Assembly: GCA_038093975.1 (NCBI GenBank)
Contig: JBBPTG010000150.1
Coordinates: 1-60,450 of the forward strand
DNA: 60,450 nucleotides
Reading direction: 5' to 3'
Source: Chalciporus piperatus
Lineage: Eukaryota; Basidiomycota; Agaricomycetes; Boletales; Boletaceae
The notes below the pieces were generated by a model. It had not been told where the DNA came from. It did not search any database and was given only the letters and a program-made list of their open reading frames with translations. Position 1 is the stretch's first letter, and the number at the start of each line of letters is the position of its first letter. Both the position numbers and the translations under genes were made by a program. Positions 11,668 to 22,972 of this stretch are shown piece after piece.

Positions 11668-12289
11668 TTAGTCTTCATATGGAATAATTCCTCGTCGCCA
11701 ATCGACTCGTCTACTTCTGACGGAAAGACTCGGATGAAAGAAACACACCTGTTGTGCCAGATCCTGCATTATACCCTCTCTTCCGTACGTCGAGTTTGCC
11801 CGGTCCGTGGACGCGAGACCCAGCAGATGACCGCATTCGAAGAACGAAACTTTACGCGATCGGCGATGGACAAGAAGAAACGCGCCTCCGCTCTTCCAAC
11901 AGAACGCACAATTACCCCGAATTCATCTTCCAAACCACAGCCACGACGTCTGGCATGACCAAACATTTCCGCCTACGAGTCCGGCCCGGGGTACGCTGTA
12001 CTTGGAAAAAGCTAGTGCGAGTCGTCGTAGACTACCAAAAGAGAGTGACAGGTAGACCTATGTCGGGGAAATCAAGGTGATTCTATGGTTCCCTATTGTA
12101 CACTATTTCTTATATACGATATTTGAGTAGGTATTGTCGTGAACTTGTCGAGTTGAAGTTGGACAGCGCAGCCAGGGGCTTGTTCATTTTTATCGGTGAT
12201 GTCATCGATTTACTGTGGCTGTGAACACTTACATAAATCATAATAGATTAGCCCCTGGTAAGTAGTTGTCCTCTTCCAACATCGATATC
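11668..12289. other. Spacer with an unexplained open stretch
   Basis: A 109-codon plus-strand open frame (about 11754-12080) reads DPALYPLFRTSSLPGPWTRD, KLYAIGDGQEE and THNYPEFIFQT. The composition looks protein-like, but it has no convincing start and matches no family I know. It may be a gene fragment. Confidence 0.3.
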
Positions 12290-12973
12290 ATGACATTCCT
12301 CAAAAAGGTTCAAGTTAACATTCAGTCAGTAATCGAGTCAGTATATGACAAGCATGTACCGATACTCAAAGACCCTCCGAGCTTGACCTCCCTCACGCTT
12401 GTCATTGTTGTCTCGATTGGCCTAGTCGGGCCCCCATCCTACTATTGCTTCGGTCGCTTAGCCGAAGCATCCTGGGCTCTGATGAACATGATTGTCTTAT
12501 CCTTGTTTAATCTAATCGGCCAACCCCTTCCTCCAGATATTCCCAACTCTTTGGAGCCCCCCACAGTCATTGGAGCTGTGTGCTGTGCGATAGACTGCTT
12601 CATCAGTCTCATGGGTTTAGATCTCGGCATCGACCTTCTATCGGGTCTCATTAAAGCAGAGTTTGAGAGGAAAATATCGTTTCTCAACACCAAAGCCGAG
12701 CACTTGGACAGGACTTCGACCAGGCTCGAAAGTGGACTAAGAGAAATGGAGATAAGTACGATACCTTCTCGCCTACGGCCTACCATCTACCATGGTTATC
12801 TAACATCCCTCAAGGACTTTCTATATCGCGAGCCCGACTTAGGGTCGAAGATTGTTATGCTCGGAAAGGATCTAGTAGTATGCACTGATTCTCTTTTACA
12901 AATCGATCACTGTAGAGCATCTGAAGGGATGATAGTAATTATTGTGACTCCATTCATGAATCGTCCGCAGTAG
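12290..12973 (+). CDS. Hypothetical membrane protein
   Basis: A single open frame starting MTFLKKVQVNIQSVIES, about 227 residues. Hydrophobic segments near residues 38-55 (LTLVIVVSIGLVGPPSYYCF), 66-80 (LMNMIVLSLFNLIG) and 97-115 (VIGAVCCAIDCFISLMG) suggest two or three membrane spans. A charged helical region (FERKISFLNTKAEHLDRTS) follows. I do not recognise the family. The 3' end overlaps the RPC82 stop region by 20 bp on the opposite strand. The first true ATG is at 12290. Confidence 0.5.
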   Translation: MTFLKKVQVNIQSVIESVYDKHVPILKDPPSLTSLTLVIVVSIGLVGPPSYYCFGRLAEASWALMNMIVLSLFNLIGQPLPPDIPNSLEPPTVIGAVCCAIDCFISLMGLDLGIDLLSGLIKAEFERKISFLNTKAEHLDRTSTRLESGLREMEISTIPSRLRPTIYHGYLTSLKDFLYREPDLGSKIVMLGKDLVVCTDSLLQIDHCRASEGMIVIIVTPFMNRPQ

Positions 12974-15177
12974 TACCACCGATATCAAGGTCTCTAAGAA
13001 TAAACACCGCTTCCTCGACACGCATCTCCAGCACGTCCAACATTTCCCGTTTCCTCTCCCATTCAGCTAATACATCTCGCTCCATACGGGTTAATAAGTT
13101 CACGTCCTGAGCCACGTCCGCTCGTTCTCGTTTCGCCAGGACAGCCTTGACGTTTGGCTCTTCCTGTTCGGCCTGCCTGCGCGCGCCGATGTTGAACAAA
13201 GTCTTATAGAGGCTCACGAGGAGTGCAGAGTACGCTTTCGAAAGGTCAACGTGCCTGAGGGGGGAGGTGCGGCGATATGTGAGTGTACAGCAGTGGTCCT
13301 GCATACCGAAGCGACCCACCAAAGGTAAAATGTTCGTGTTGGATTGCGATCCGCAGTCCTTGGGACTTCCTGTGTCGATATCAGGAAGTTCGAAGAGAGC
13401 GCCGACAACAGCGGTCGGACTTCCTTGTTCGCCATCATAGCCACCTTGGCTATCTGTAACAAGGACATACGTCAATCGGTATTAGTTCTGGTGAAACAAC
13501 GCAACACACATGCTTCTCGTCCATCTTGCCAACATCCAAGAGCAGTCGGACGATCCGGACACCGTCATCCCCATGTCGCTCCCTTGTTACAGCCTCCAGC
13601 ACGCGCCTCCTGAGCCGTTTACTAATGATTTCGAATTCGACGTGGACCTTGTTGTCGCCGAGGGAAACGTACGACGCTGCTTTACCGGCGGGAGTCGGGT
13701 TATCGGCACAGGCCAGCAGGCCAAGGTAGTCTTTTATTAGAGAGGCATTCGATGGCTTTTTCGAAGCAGTAGCGAGTCCGGGACCGAGGTCTTCATGGTC
13801 TGGTATATGTATTCCAATAGCAGCGTTAGACGTAGGATCTACGCACATAGGTTGATATCTCTGAGAGTGTAAACATAAGGGGAATAAGTTACCTGAACGT
13901 GCATCAGAAACAGATTTTTGTTTCGACTCGGTTGCTTTGAGGGTGGCTCGCATGACCAGAGCAGCCCCGCGATTAAACCGTTCCTCGATGGCCATCTCGA
14001 TGAGCTAAGTCTACTCTATCAACTTGAGATGACTGTATGCGGTCGTGCTCTCGTACCTTGTTGCGAATGTGGACGTTGAACTTGTCAAAGTTCACCCTGA
14101 AGTAGACTTCGTCCTACGCACGTTAAATAGACTGCTTCCAGGATCAAGAACGGAACGGAGAACTTACGTCCACCATGTCCTCAACCACCTTGTTTTTCTA
14201 TACAGACACGCATACATTCAACCCTCATCCCCAAGAATTCCCGATCAACCTCACCTTGGACGAGCGGCCACTTGGTTGTTCCTTCGGTTTCCGTTTCTAA
14301 AATACCCAGATCAAACCCTCTCCACCAAACGAACTCAAACACACAAAATGTACCCACCAATCCAACCTTTTCCGCCTCCTCTTCCTCCCTTCTCAATCGC
14401 GCCCCAGCAGTTTCATTTGCCTCTCTCAACTCTCTCGCCGTCGGAAATCCCGCAATCTTCGCCTTTTCCTCCTTCTCATATCTTATTCGTTTATCCCGTG
14501 GTGAATTGTGTGAGAGGATGGTGGATGGTTTGAGGTATGATTCGGATACGAGCTTGTACAACGATTGTGAATACATGCTAGAACCTAGGGAACAAAAACA
14601 CGCGGGGACGCAGAATAATTCAAGACATGCTCGAGAAGTATGGGTAATGAGAGCAAATAGGCTCACTTTTAGGGTCGTAGATCGATAGTCGTGATATAAT
14701 ATCTGGCGGACGAAGCTTTCCATGATCCAACACCAACTGCACAATCTCCGCGCCCTTCATGATACCCCCAATCAGTTTCTCCCATAGACCAACACACACA
14801 GAAAAACGAGAAACGCACCGTCCGACCAAAGATACCCTCCGCCAACCACACATACCTCCCAAACCTCAACCTCAAAAGACACTCGAGGATATTAAATTCG
14901 AGCATCTCCCCGTCTTCGCCGGTTTGTGCATGCCAAAGGATGTTGTGTTGTATGAGCACAATGAGAGATGCGCGAACGGTGCGTGGTTTCAACCCTGTGA
15001 AACGGACGAGTTGAGGGAGGGAGAGTCGTCCACGGGTCAAGAGCGCGGACGCGACTTTCTGGATGAGAATAAGGAAGGATATAGATGGTCTAAGGAGGGA
15101 GAGCTTACGGCGGTGAGGGGGCCAAAGTGGGCGTTAACGATCTGAGTGCACAGACGACAAGTGTCTGCGTCGGCCAT
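12954..15177 (-). CDS. RPC82: RNA polymerase III subunit RPC3/RPC82 (full-length copy)
   Basis: A multi-exon gene starting MADADTCRLCTQIVNAHFGP. It has the RPC3-type winged-helix arrangement: ALLTRGRLSLPQLVRFTGLK, VRASLIVLIQHNILWHA, EMLEFNILECLLRLRFGRYV, LDHGKLRPPDIISRL. A Lys-rich linker (KRKPKEQPSGRSSKKNK), VYFRVNFDKFNVHIRNK, IEERFNRGAALVMRATLKA, AKVAMMANKEVRPLLSAL and a C-terminal coiled region ending VEEAVFILRDLDIGG follow. Rpc82 is part of the Rpc82-Rpc34-Rpc31 heterotrimer that opens promoters for tRNA and 5S transcription. The 5' half (about 14153-15209) is repeated in inverse orientation at 50722-51783. The stop at 12954-12956 lies inside the 3' end of the convergent membrane-protein gene. 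Confidence 0.88.
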
Positions 15178-15209
15178 GATAGGGCTAGTTTGAGTGCTGG
15201 AATAGGATC
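14153..15209 (-). repeat. Inverted segmental duplication, copy A (RPC82 5' half)
   Basis: About 1.06 kb that matches 50722-51783 in reverse orientation. It covers roughly 35 bp upstream of the start codon to the donor after the VEDMVD exon. Exons are nearly identical (I saw two amino-acid differences); the intron near 14585-14670 differs by several substitutions and small indels. Confidence 0.92.
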
Positions 15210-15909
15210 GGCGACGCAGCAGCTGGAACTAAAGTTGTGGTTAGCCTGGGCGCACAGTTAGGCAAGTGGTGTTAAGCACGCGTTTGTTGCAGCGTTAGAG
15301 TGACATTACACTCGTCGATCGAACTTGCAGTCTGGCGGTGGATTAGGGAGATTACATTTTGACTTCACTTGATTTCCTTGACTTTTTTTCGTACTCGGCA
15401 ATCGCCGCTACCAGTCATTCCCAACGCACAGACAACGACGTAGATTGCTTCACGAGTGCAAATGCAGCTACATATCGATCGCGAACCGACATATTCGAAC
15501 GTGCTCTTTGCTTTTCAAGCAAGCCCCAGTAGAACTCGAGGCCTCCCTAATATATCCTCTCATCGTGACCAACCCTCATGTCATGCGAATCCAAATCCAA
15601 TGTCCTTCAATGTTGTGCTAGAAAAGTTAGTCGGGGATACAATACAAAATGGACGAGAAGATGGAAGCGGTGGGAATGGAACGTCATAAACAAGATGTAG
15701 GAGAAAACCTGCTGCAGAGGAAAGTACTTGACCTTGCTCGCGTCGGAGCGAGAATGCTTGATAAATGCGATGTCGACATGGATGTGGGTGTTGGTATACG
15801 TGGACGAAGAGAATAAGTTAAGTTACTGCGTGAATGCGATGGTGCAAGTGGACCGCGCGGGGGGAAGCGTGGCGTGGCAGTGAACAGCGCCGATGACTAA
15901 GGTGGTCTA
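15210..15909. other. Intergenic region upstream of RPC82
   Basis: I see no coding sequence, RNA gene or repeat here. It holds the RPC82 upstream region and the 3' flank of the acidic-protein gene. Confidence 0.6.
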
Positions 15910-18735
15910 TCATTGGACACGGGGTCGTTTTGAGCCTGAAAACATGTTAGCGTTCAGAACCACGGGAATGCTCGCACAACCTACCGGGCGAATTTTGAGG
16001 GTCTTCAGCATATTCTTCCTCGCGGGGCTCTACCTCGTCGAACCCTCTTTTCGAAGACCCTTTGCTCGAGAGTGTAATAGAACTTTCATTCGAGGCAACG
16101 TCCGGATCCACCCAGTCTTCCTCATCTTCCCCTTCGGCATCTTCGTCATCCCACTCGTCCCATGTTTCGTCGTTTCGAAGGACGTCTTCAACACTACCTT
16201 CCTGTCCGCTCTTGTCGGTGTCAAATGTTCGATCAAATTCAGCGTCTACTTCGCGCTCATCAGGAAAGAGACACGAGGGAGGCACGAAAACCGTACCAGC
16301 TTCACGTTCCAACAGCGCAACAAAGTTGGAATCTGACTCATCGACTTGCCGGAAAATGTCTACGTTAGCCTTACTTGTATCTTGAATGTCCACTGTGTCT
16401 ATCATCTCATAAATTTTCCGAATATCGTAAATCGACTGGGCGGGCTCACCAGGGGTAGCTTCAGCGGTAGACACTCTGACGTTTTGATCTTGACTTGTAA
16501 CAGCTTTCTCTTGCATGGCTACGAAGGTCAAAAGCACGTCAGTGACAAGAAGGGATAAGTGCTCGATAAGGACATACCCGTTGCTGATTCACTTGAGGCG
16601 TCTTCGTGTGCAGGTTCACTTGTCTCGGGTTCAAGAACGGCAGGCGCAGGTATAGGGGTAGCTCCGGATTCTACCTCCCCCTCCTCCCCCTCCGACCCAG
16701 GGAGGATAGCTTGGGTTTCGTCAACAGCCGTTGACGTATCCTGCTCTCCCTCTTCCTCGTAATGCGGAGCTTCACCATATTGAACAGGCGAGGCACCTCC
16801 CGCTTTCTCAGGAAGATCTTCGCCATACCGTTCATCATACTCCTCTGGCTGAACGTAGTCCGAATACTCGGCTTGCTCGCCTCCGAATTCCGATTCCTGT
16901 CCGGTGACTGTCGCAGGGGCGTCAGTGTCTTCCGCTGCTACGTCATGGACCTGGTCAGCGTCAAGGATTTCGGACTTGGCAGACTCGTCTTCGTCGCCAG
17001 CATTAGTGCCCTCATAGTCGTCCTCATCCTCGAGAGCGTGCGCTGCCTCCCCACCAACTTCATGATATTCGGCCGCAGGTTCCTGAGCGGCGGTAGAATC
17101 TTGATCCTCAGGAGATCCTTCAGTAGGGGCGGGGAAGACAGGTTCCTCAACATGTCCTTCCGCCGTTGTGGAGGGTGGTACCTCCAATGCTTCGGGAGCA
17201 GGTTCTGTGGAGGGATGGCCCGCTTCTTCTGCTTCTTGATGATGCTGGAGTTCTTCAGCAGTGTCGTCTGCAAATGTGGATAAGTGACAGGACAAAAACG
17301 GCGGGAAGAATAATCAAACCTTCATAGTGTTCACCTTCACCTATTCCGGCAGCTAGGTTCAGTCGCTGAACCTGTTCTTGAAGTGCGTAGTATCGGATGA
17401 TAAATCGCGGAGTGGTGGCGCGAAGGTGAAGTCGTAGAGGTCCTGCAAAGTCAGATCCGTCGTGTAAAACGTTGAGATCGTGTAAACTAATATCGCGCGA
17501 ATGTACGTTGTCCTGAGTACTAGTTAGCATGCTAGGAATCGCCGGTCGGAAGTATTACACACCTCAGAAACAACCAGTTGTAGATCGTAGGCGTCGAGCA
17601 CCAACTCTCCTTCAAAGCTATGAGGAATGCGAGAAAGTAGGTCCTCGTCCTGGCGTAACGCCTCGAATACGTTACTCAATGGTTCGTAGTATAGTGTGGG
17701 CCGATTCTCAAGAAGTAGCGAGAAAGCCTTCTGCTTGCCGTGAGATGCCTCAGAGGGTTCGAGTTCTGCTTCGAGTTGATTGAACAGCGAAAAGTCTGGG
17801 TCGGAGGAATCGGCTATAGACAGTAAAACAGCGGGAGGGGGATCGACGTAAACACCATCCGAAATCTGGTGTGGATCAACGGCTTCCCCTTCCGCGACTA
17901 GCACCTGATCTGCTTCCTTCTCTTCCTGGGCGTCATAAGCATCCTCCACGCCTGGAAGGACCGCCGATTCAGCGGTTGGGAGATCCAAGCGTTCGTGGTG
18001 AGCGATATCTGAACTAGATGGATGTTCCTCAGCGAAAGTATGGACGTGAGATCCTGACTCAGCGTCCGCATCCGCAGGAGCCGGGGTTCCAAAAGGCTGT
18101 CCGCGGACAGCGTCTTCTGGCTGCTCGTGTGACTCACTGGTAGGATGCAGACTTTCGCCAGAAGGTTCGGCTGGATGTGTCAGCTCTGCCGCTGCCGCTT
18201 CCTTTTCGATATCCAAAGAAATAACGACCGTCGGAGCCGTAGGCTCCTCGTGGTGTACGTCAGCCGCCGGATGGTCAAGGGGTACATGATGCACCTCTGA
18301 CTCGGGCTCGCCCTGCAAGTGCGGATGGGCAGAGTCGGAGGAAGCTGGCGGGGTGTGTTCAGATTCAAAAGGAACGTCGGAAGATGGCAGCAAGGGTTGA
18401 GGGGGAACGAGTGGAGAAGGTGCATGTGACGCGTCGTAAACTTCCACATCGAATAACTCGTCCCCGTGGGGACGTTGAGAGTCAGCGGTTTCGTCGGCCA
18501 TCTCGTATTCAGCATTATCGCCGACGTATTCTTCCATGTCAACCTCTACGCCGGCGTGTTCGGCGTATACGGAGGCATCAAGGTGGTGACCGTCGTGGTC
18601 CATGAGGGCTTCTGTGAAAATTTCTGCAGAGCCTTGTATGTTCATTGGAACATCTTGATCTGAGGGGAAGTCAAACATTTGTGTATCATATGCATCGATC
18701 AATGGAGAGGCCGCCATCACAGCTGCAGCGAGCAT
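15910..18735 (-). CDS. Large acidic, low-complexity protein with conserved core
   Basis: Five or so exons encode roughly 850 residues. The first exon opens MLAAAVMAASPLIDAYDTQ and is rich in Glu, Asp, His and Pro. A conserved-looking core follows: LLLENRPTLYYEPLSNVFEA, then across an intron DNVHSRDISLHDLNVLHDGS and LHLRATTPRFIIRYYALQEQ. Next come a long Glu/Ala-rich region, a helical block (YDIRKIYEMIDTVDIQD), a DEWDDEDAEGEDEEDW run, and a last short exon giving a basic tail (SKRPRVQ) that looks like a nuclear-localisation signal. I know proteins of this layout only as uncharacterised basidiomycete proteins. A second in-frame ATG at 18717 is an alternative start. It is divergent from the next gene, about 105 bp apart. 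Confidence 0.7.
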
Positions 18736-18839
18736 CGGCAAAGGGAGATGCGCAAAGTCTGGGAACAAGATTGATCGGTGTTTGCCGCCCAATGAAGCAG
18801 CGTCATTAGGGCAAGCATGGTCCGTGCGTGTCACGTGAT

Positions 18840-19569
18840 ATGACATACACTCCCTCACCAACGCCGACAACAGCGACGGGACCAAACGTCCTCAACGCCC
18901 TCAACGTCGTCGACATGGCAGAGACCAGCCATTCAACACCACATGCAGCAGACGTGGAGTTTCTCGTGCGGCAAGGGATGACGAAGGGGTACCAGCTCTT
19001 CTCCCTACTCACCCCGCCAGCATATATTGCATTCGTAGTTGCACGCAAGGGACGCGCTCAGCTCAGCGTCAATCGCTTCCTCCGCGCAACATGGGTTGGT
19101 GGGGCAGTTGGTAAGCATTCAGGCAATCTTTGTTCACTTTGCTTCATAGTGGTTCAGGATGCGCGGCTGGCGGAGGGTTCGAATACGTTCGATCTGCCAA
19201 CTCTAGCGAGGTTACAGTGAGAAATAGACACATACGGAGCGCCTACAACGTACGTTTTCCTCAACCCAACTTGTGAACAATTTGTTTACTGGACTCACAG
19301 ACCGCGTCAATACGGGCGGATGACCACTCAACGATAGGTGCCTTGCTCTTTGCCGTCCTTACCCCCACCATCTTTTGGAACAGGGCAAGCACGGTGAACT
19401 GTGCGTGGTATTCAGTCCACGATATTTGACACTCATGTTCCTTTCATTAGTGGTGTTAGGAGGCGCTGGCCTTGGTTCGGCCATCGGTCTCATGACACAT
19501 TACGGGCGCACGCTGACGGGTGATCCAGCACCACCAGTCGAAGTCCCTGAAATTCCTATTCCATCATAG
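18840..19569 (+). CDS. Small membrane protein, fungal, unknown function
   Basis: Four exons: MTYTPSPTPTTATGPNVLNA through LRATWVGGAVG, then CAAGGGFEYVRSANSSEVTV, then TASIRADDHSTIGALLFAVL with TPTIFWNRASTVN, then LVLGGAGLGSAIGLMTHYGR to VEVPEIPIPS. The last intron (about 19401-19451) is inferred because reading through meets a stop, while splicing restores a hydrophobic LGGAGLGSAIGL helix. Hydrophobic segments suggest three or four membrane spans. It resembles a fungal DUF1757-like family, but that assignment is from memory and weak. Confidence 0.6.
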
Positions 19570-19711
19570 ACCAGCCTGGATATCATCCCTGGGCGGGGCC
19601 ATGCAATGGCGTCAGTCCCTCGTTGAATTCGCACCTGGAACCATTATCAAGGAACCGAACCCTCGCTTCAAGCAATACATTTCTACATCACACTACACTC
19701 CGTTGCATGAC

Positions 19712-22419
19712 TTAATTCCTTGCCACGTCTTTGAACCTCCCATCCACCACTGGATGAATCACCAACAGATCTTCCTTGTTACTCTTCTCATGCCCATTCA
19801 TGCGATTCTCTTGGCTCCATCGCCGAATCTTCTTCCCGTCATAGCAATCCACCCCACTCATGTGCTCCCGAGCAATGATATTGATGTGATCCAGGTAGTG
19901 CGCACGAGAACGTAGCTCGTGCAACACACTCGCTGCGGCGTGTTGCCACCTTTGAGCGATTTGGGGCTGATGGTTGTGCTTCTGCGCGTGCCGCTTTCTG
20001 TGGTCAACCTCCCGCTGGATAACGCCCGCCGTATCGGTGTGCAGGTGACCTATCTTCTCTTTGTCGTTCTGGAGCCGAACCACCTTGTTAACATAGTGAG
20101 ATCCTGCCAAAGAATCAGGAATGACGAGACGTGTATCCCGTTGGTCGCAACCTACCAAGTAAGTACTTCCTAACGAGGCTGCTCATCAGTTGCCCGTTCT
20201 CATCGTCAACGAGATACCTGTGTCCCACAAGGGGCGTGTAGCCGTCATACCCCGCAGCCATATATTGTCTCGTAACAATCTTGTAGATGCGCCCAGTTTT
20301 CTCCCTCTTGACAAATTCTCCATCAATGAGGACGGGTGTTCCTGTACCCGACCCGTTACTGGAGCTTTCCGGAGGGGGCCTTGGCGCTTCCTGTAAAAGC
20401 CAAATCCCAAGTACGCGCTGACCTGCCGGGCGACGAGAATCCCAGGAAACACGTATACCCGAGACGATCGGGAACCGTCTAAAAACAGGAAATTTCGTTA
20501 GGAGATGGTCAAAGGATATGCGGCGAGACAATTCCTTACCCCTCTTGTGCAGGATACTTGGACAATCCGGTTTCGAGTGCATCCCATAGGGACGCGCCGT
20601 CCAGTTCGAGCACGACGGTGGGATCGTCAAATGGAAGAATTTCTAGGATATTACCGAGGGTAATCTCCCCTTCAACGAGAAGATTGTGAGTATGTGAGCT
20701 GATACTTGTCTTTGAGAACTATACCTGCAGGGTATATCGAGTCTCCTCGGAGTGTCCCTCCACAAATAAGGACTCCGTCCGAACCGCTCCCATATTTCGT
20801 GCATAACGCGTCGTCATATGCGTGCCTTAAAACGTCCGCAAACCAGTTTCCCGCCGCGGTCTAGGTGCAAGAGCGTATCAGCCATTCAGCAGTCGGGTGG
20901 ATCCGCTTACCTCTCCTGTGCGCAGGAACTGCGATCGCAAATCCAGCTCTACCTCAGTGATACACACAAACGCTTTCATCGTCTCCGATACAGATGACAA
21001 CACGGTTTTGAGGATTTTCTGGAGACTCTCGGAAGATCGCATGTCAGGCTGGATCAGATGGCGTTTACCTGAGCTCAAGCATTGTAAACCTGCTCTTCAC
21101 CGAATCACCAAGCAAAATATGCACCATGGATGGCCTTGATCGCCTTTCTCCTCACACTGCCAGGAGGGGTATCTTCGAGTTCTAGTGTAATTTCACTCAG
21201 CTCTCTAAAGTCAGTTCCACTCTTGACGATCAGTATATCACCGTCATCCCCTTCGGACCCAATGCTCGGTTTCGAAACGTCGTAGCCCTCCCATGATGTC
21301 ACACCTTTGGAAGCGAAGTAGAGGTGATCGTGGCCACCTAGTAGAATGTCTACACCGTGTTTTCCGGCGATCGGACGGATCTTTTGAGCCGATGGAGATA
21401 AAGCGAGTAAGTCTTTGGCCAGTTGGATGTCCTGTTTCGCTAAACGTGAGTCAGCTATCTTCGTATCCTTGATGCGTTAGTTACATTCGGGACGCTACGT
21501 AGGGCATCAATATATGAGACTTGAGTTACAGCGCATTCTTATCATCCTCACCGAGAATGAGTCAATGCGATGATCAAGTCACAACGATGCTCCCCGCGCA
21601 ACAGTTGGGACAATTCTATTCCAGTCTTCGCCATGTCGCTGAATTTAAAATTTGGGGGCCACGACGATACGGTGCTTATCCAGTCTCTATTATAATGAGT
21701 GGGTTCACGAGCTCGTTCACTGACTGACCCTTGCAATACTTACTCTTCGACGAGGCCGATGATGCCAATTCTAATGCCTGACCTTTCTAGTACCTTGAAG
21801 AGGTGGAGGTGTTCCAGAACCTTGTTTGTATTCTCGTCGACGATGTTGCTCAAAAGCCAGGGCTCCAAGATACATGAGATGGTTTAAACGGAACTGAGGG
21901 TGGTGAATAGACTTACAAACTTCGTGTCTTCGACCAGCTTCGAGAGATGTGGGTATCCTAGAAAGCCTCGTGAGAAGCGAACAATGACCTCAGAGTTTAT
22001 TTCGAACCGAAATCAAAGTCATGGTTGCCTTGAACCATCAAACGCGTCTTCAAGTCAACAACGAGTTACTAGGTCAAGCGTAAATTCCAAACCTGTTAAC
22101 GCAACGTCCGGTGCAAGCTCATTCATCACTGGCACCTACACCGGTCGTCAATCCACGCAGCCATCATGATGTAACAAGCGCCGTGTCTTACCATGTGGCT
22201 CCCTCTAGTTACCGTACTCTCGACTGATGGCGAAAACAAGTCTCCGGAGAACAGCGAGAGCCCATCGCGCGCTCCATCAGATCTCACGTTCCATTTGCTC
22301 CGAATATCGTCCAAAAGCGCAGCGAACTGTGTTACGTCGATCGTATCCCCCGCTGGTGAGATCTTCTGAGGCGTGACGCGGTAAACATCGTTCCAGTGAA
22401 CAATTGAAACCTGGGACAT
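19712..22419 (-). CDS. 5'-nucleotidase/UshA-type metallophosphatase
   Basis: Starts MSQVSIVHWNDVYRVTPQ. The N-terminal phosphoesterase motifs appear in order across many introns: WNDVY, GLSLFSGDLFSPS, ALTGNHDFDFG (assembled over a junction), IIALTHSR and DILLGGHDHLYF. The C-terminal nucleotidase domain follows: TAAGNWFADVL, DGVLICGGTLRGDSIYP, GEITLGNILEILPFDDPTVV, DGASLWDALETGLSKYP, GRFPIVSGIRVSWD, and RIYKIVTRQYMAAGYDGY. A basic, His/Gln-rich tail ends the protein. The family removes 5'-phosphate from nucleotides or splits UDP-sugars. No signal peptide or GPI signal is evident, so a cytosolic or vacuolar role is more likely. Exon edges are approximate. Confidence 0.85.
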
Positions 22420-22972
22420 GGTGGAAACAGAGAGATGAGAAATGGGTTGCTTAGCGATTTATCCACCGTTGGGCATTGGGCACGGTGATCTAGACACGCC
22501 ACGATTGAGCGAGCGTCAGAAGTCGCATCGCTGTGATTTAAATCGGTCAGGGGTATTTCCCAAGATGGTGAAGTGACGTTTCTCCCCTCGACAGCGAACT
22601 TGAAGCTTGAAGCTTGTTAGCAACTCCCACTGAAGTATCATGCTCGGGTTGAAACTGCCTCGACCTCTCTAGGTCTTTCCCAAAGGTTTGGTGAGTCCGT
22701 CGCGTCACGGTTCTTACTACGCGAAGGCCGACATCGATCAACATTTCCATATCAGACCTCACAGATTCGCATCATCATCACACTCTTGAACTCGACCCGT
22801 GGAGATCACGCTTATTTTAGCCCCAACCCCAGCCCAGTCTAGATCTATACTCGATATACTACGATCTCCAGAGCAAGTAATAGGTCCGTGCACGATGTAT
22901 CCACAGGATATCACGTTGACGATCAAGTCCTGTAACACTTAAGAGCCTCATTAGACCTATCCAGTACCTTGA
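22420..22972. other. Divergent intergenic region
   Basis: About 550 bp between two divergent genes. A short direct repeat (TTGAAGC twice, near 22607) is the only structure I see. No open frame here looks real. Confidence 0.5.

Noticed and set aside
12266..12289. Non-ATG start eight codons upstream of the membrane protein
   Set aside because: It would begin at TTG; the ATG at 12290 is in frame and gives the same domains.
16559..17283. Long plus-strand frames opposite the acidic protein
   Set aside because: They are the antisense of Glu/Asp-rich codons, giving Leu/Phe/Ser-rich shadows with no start context or family.
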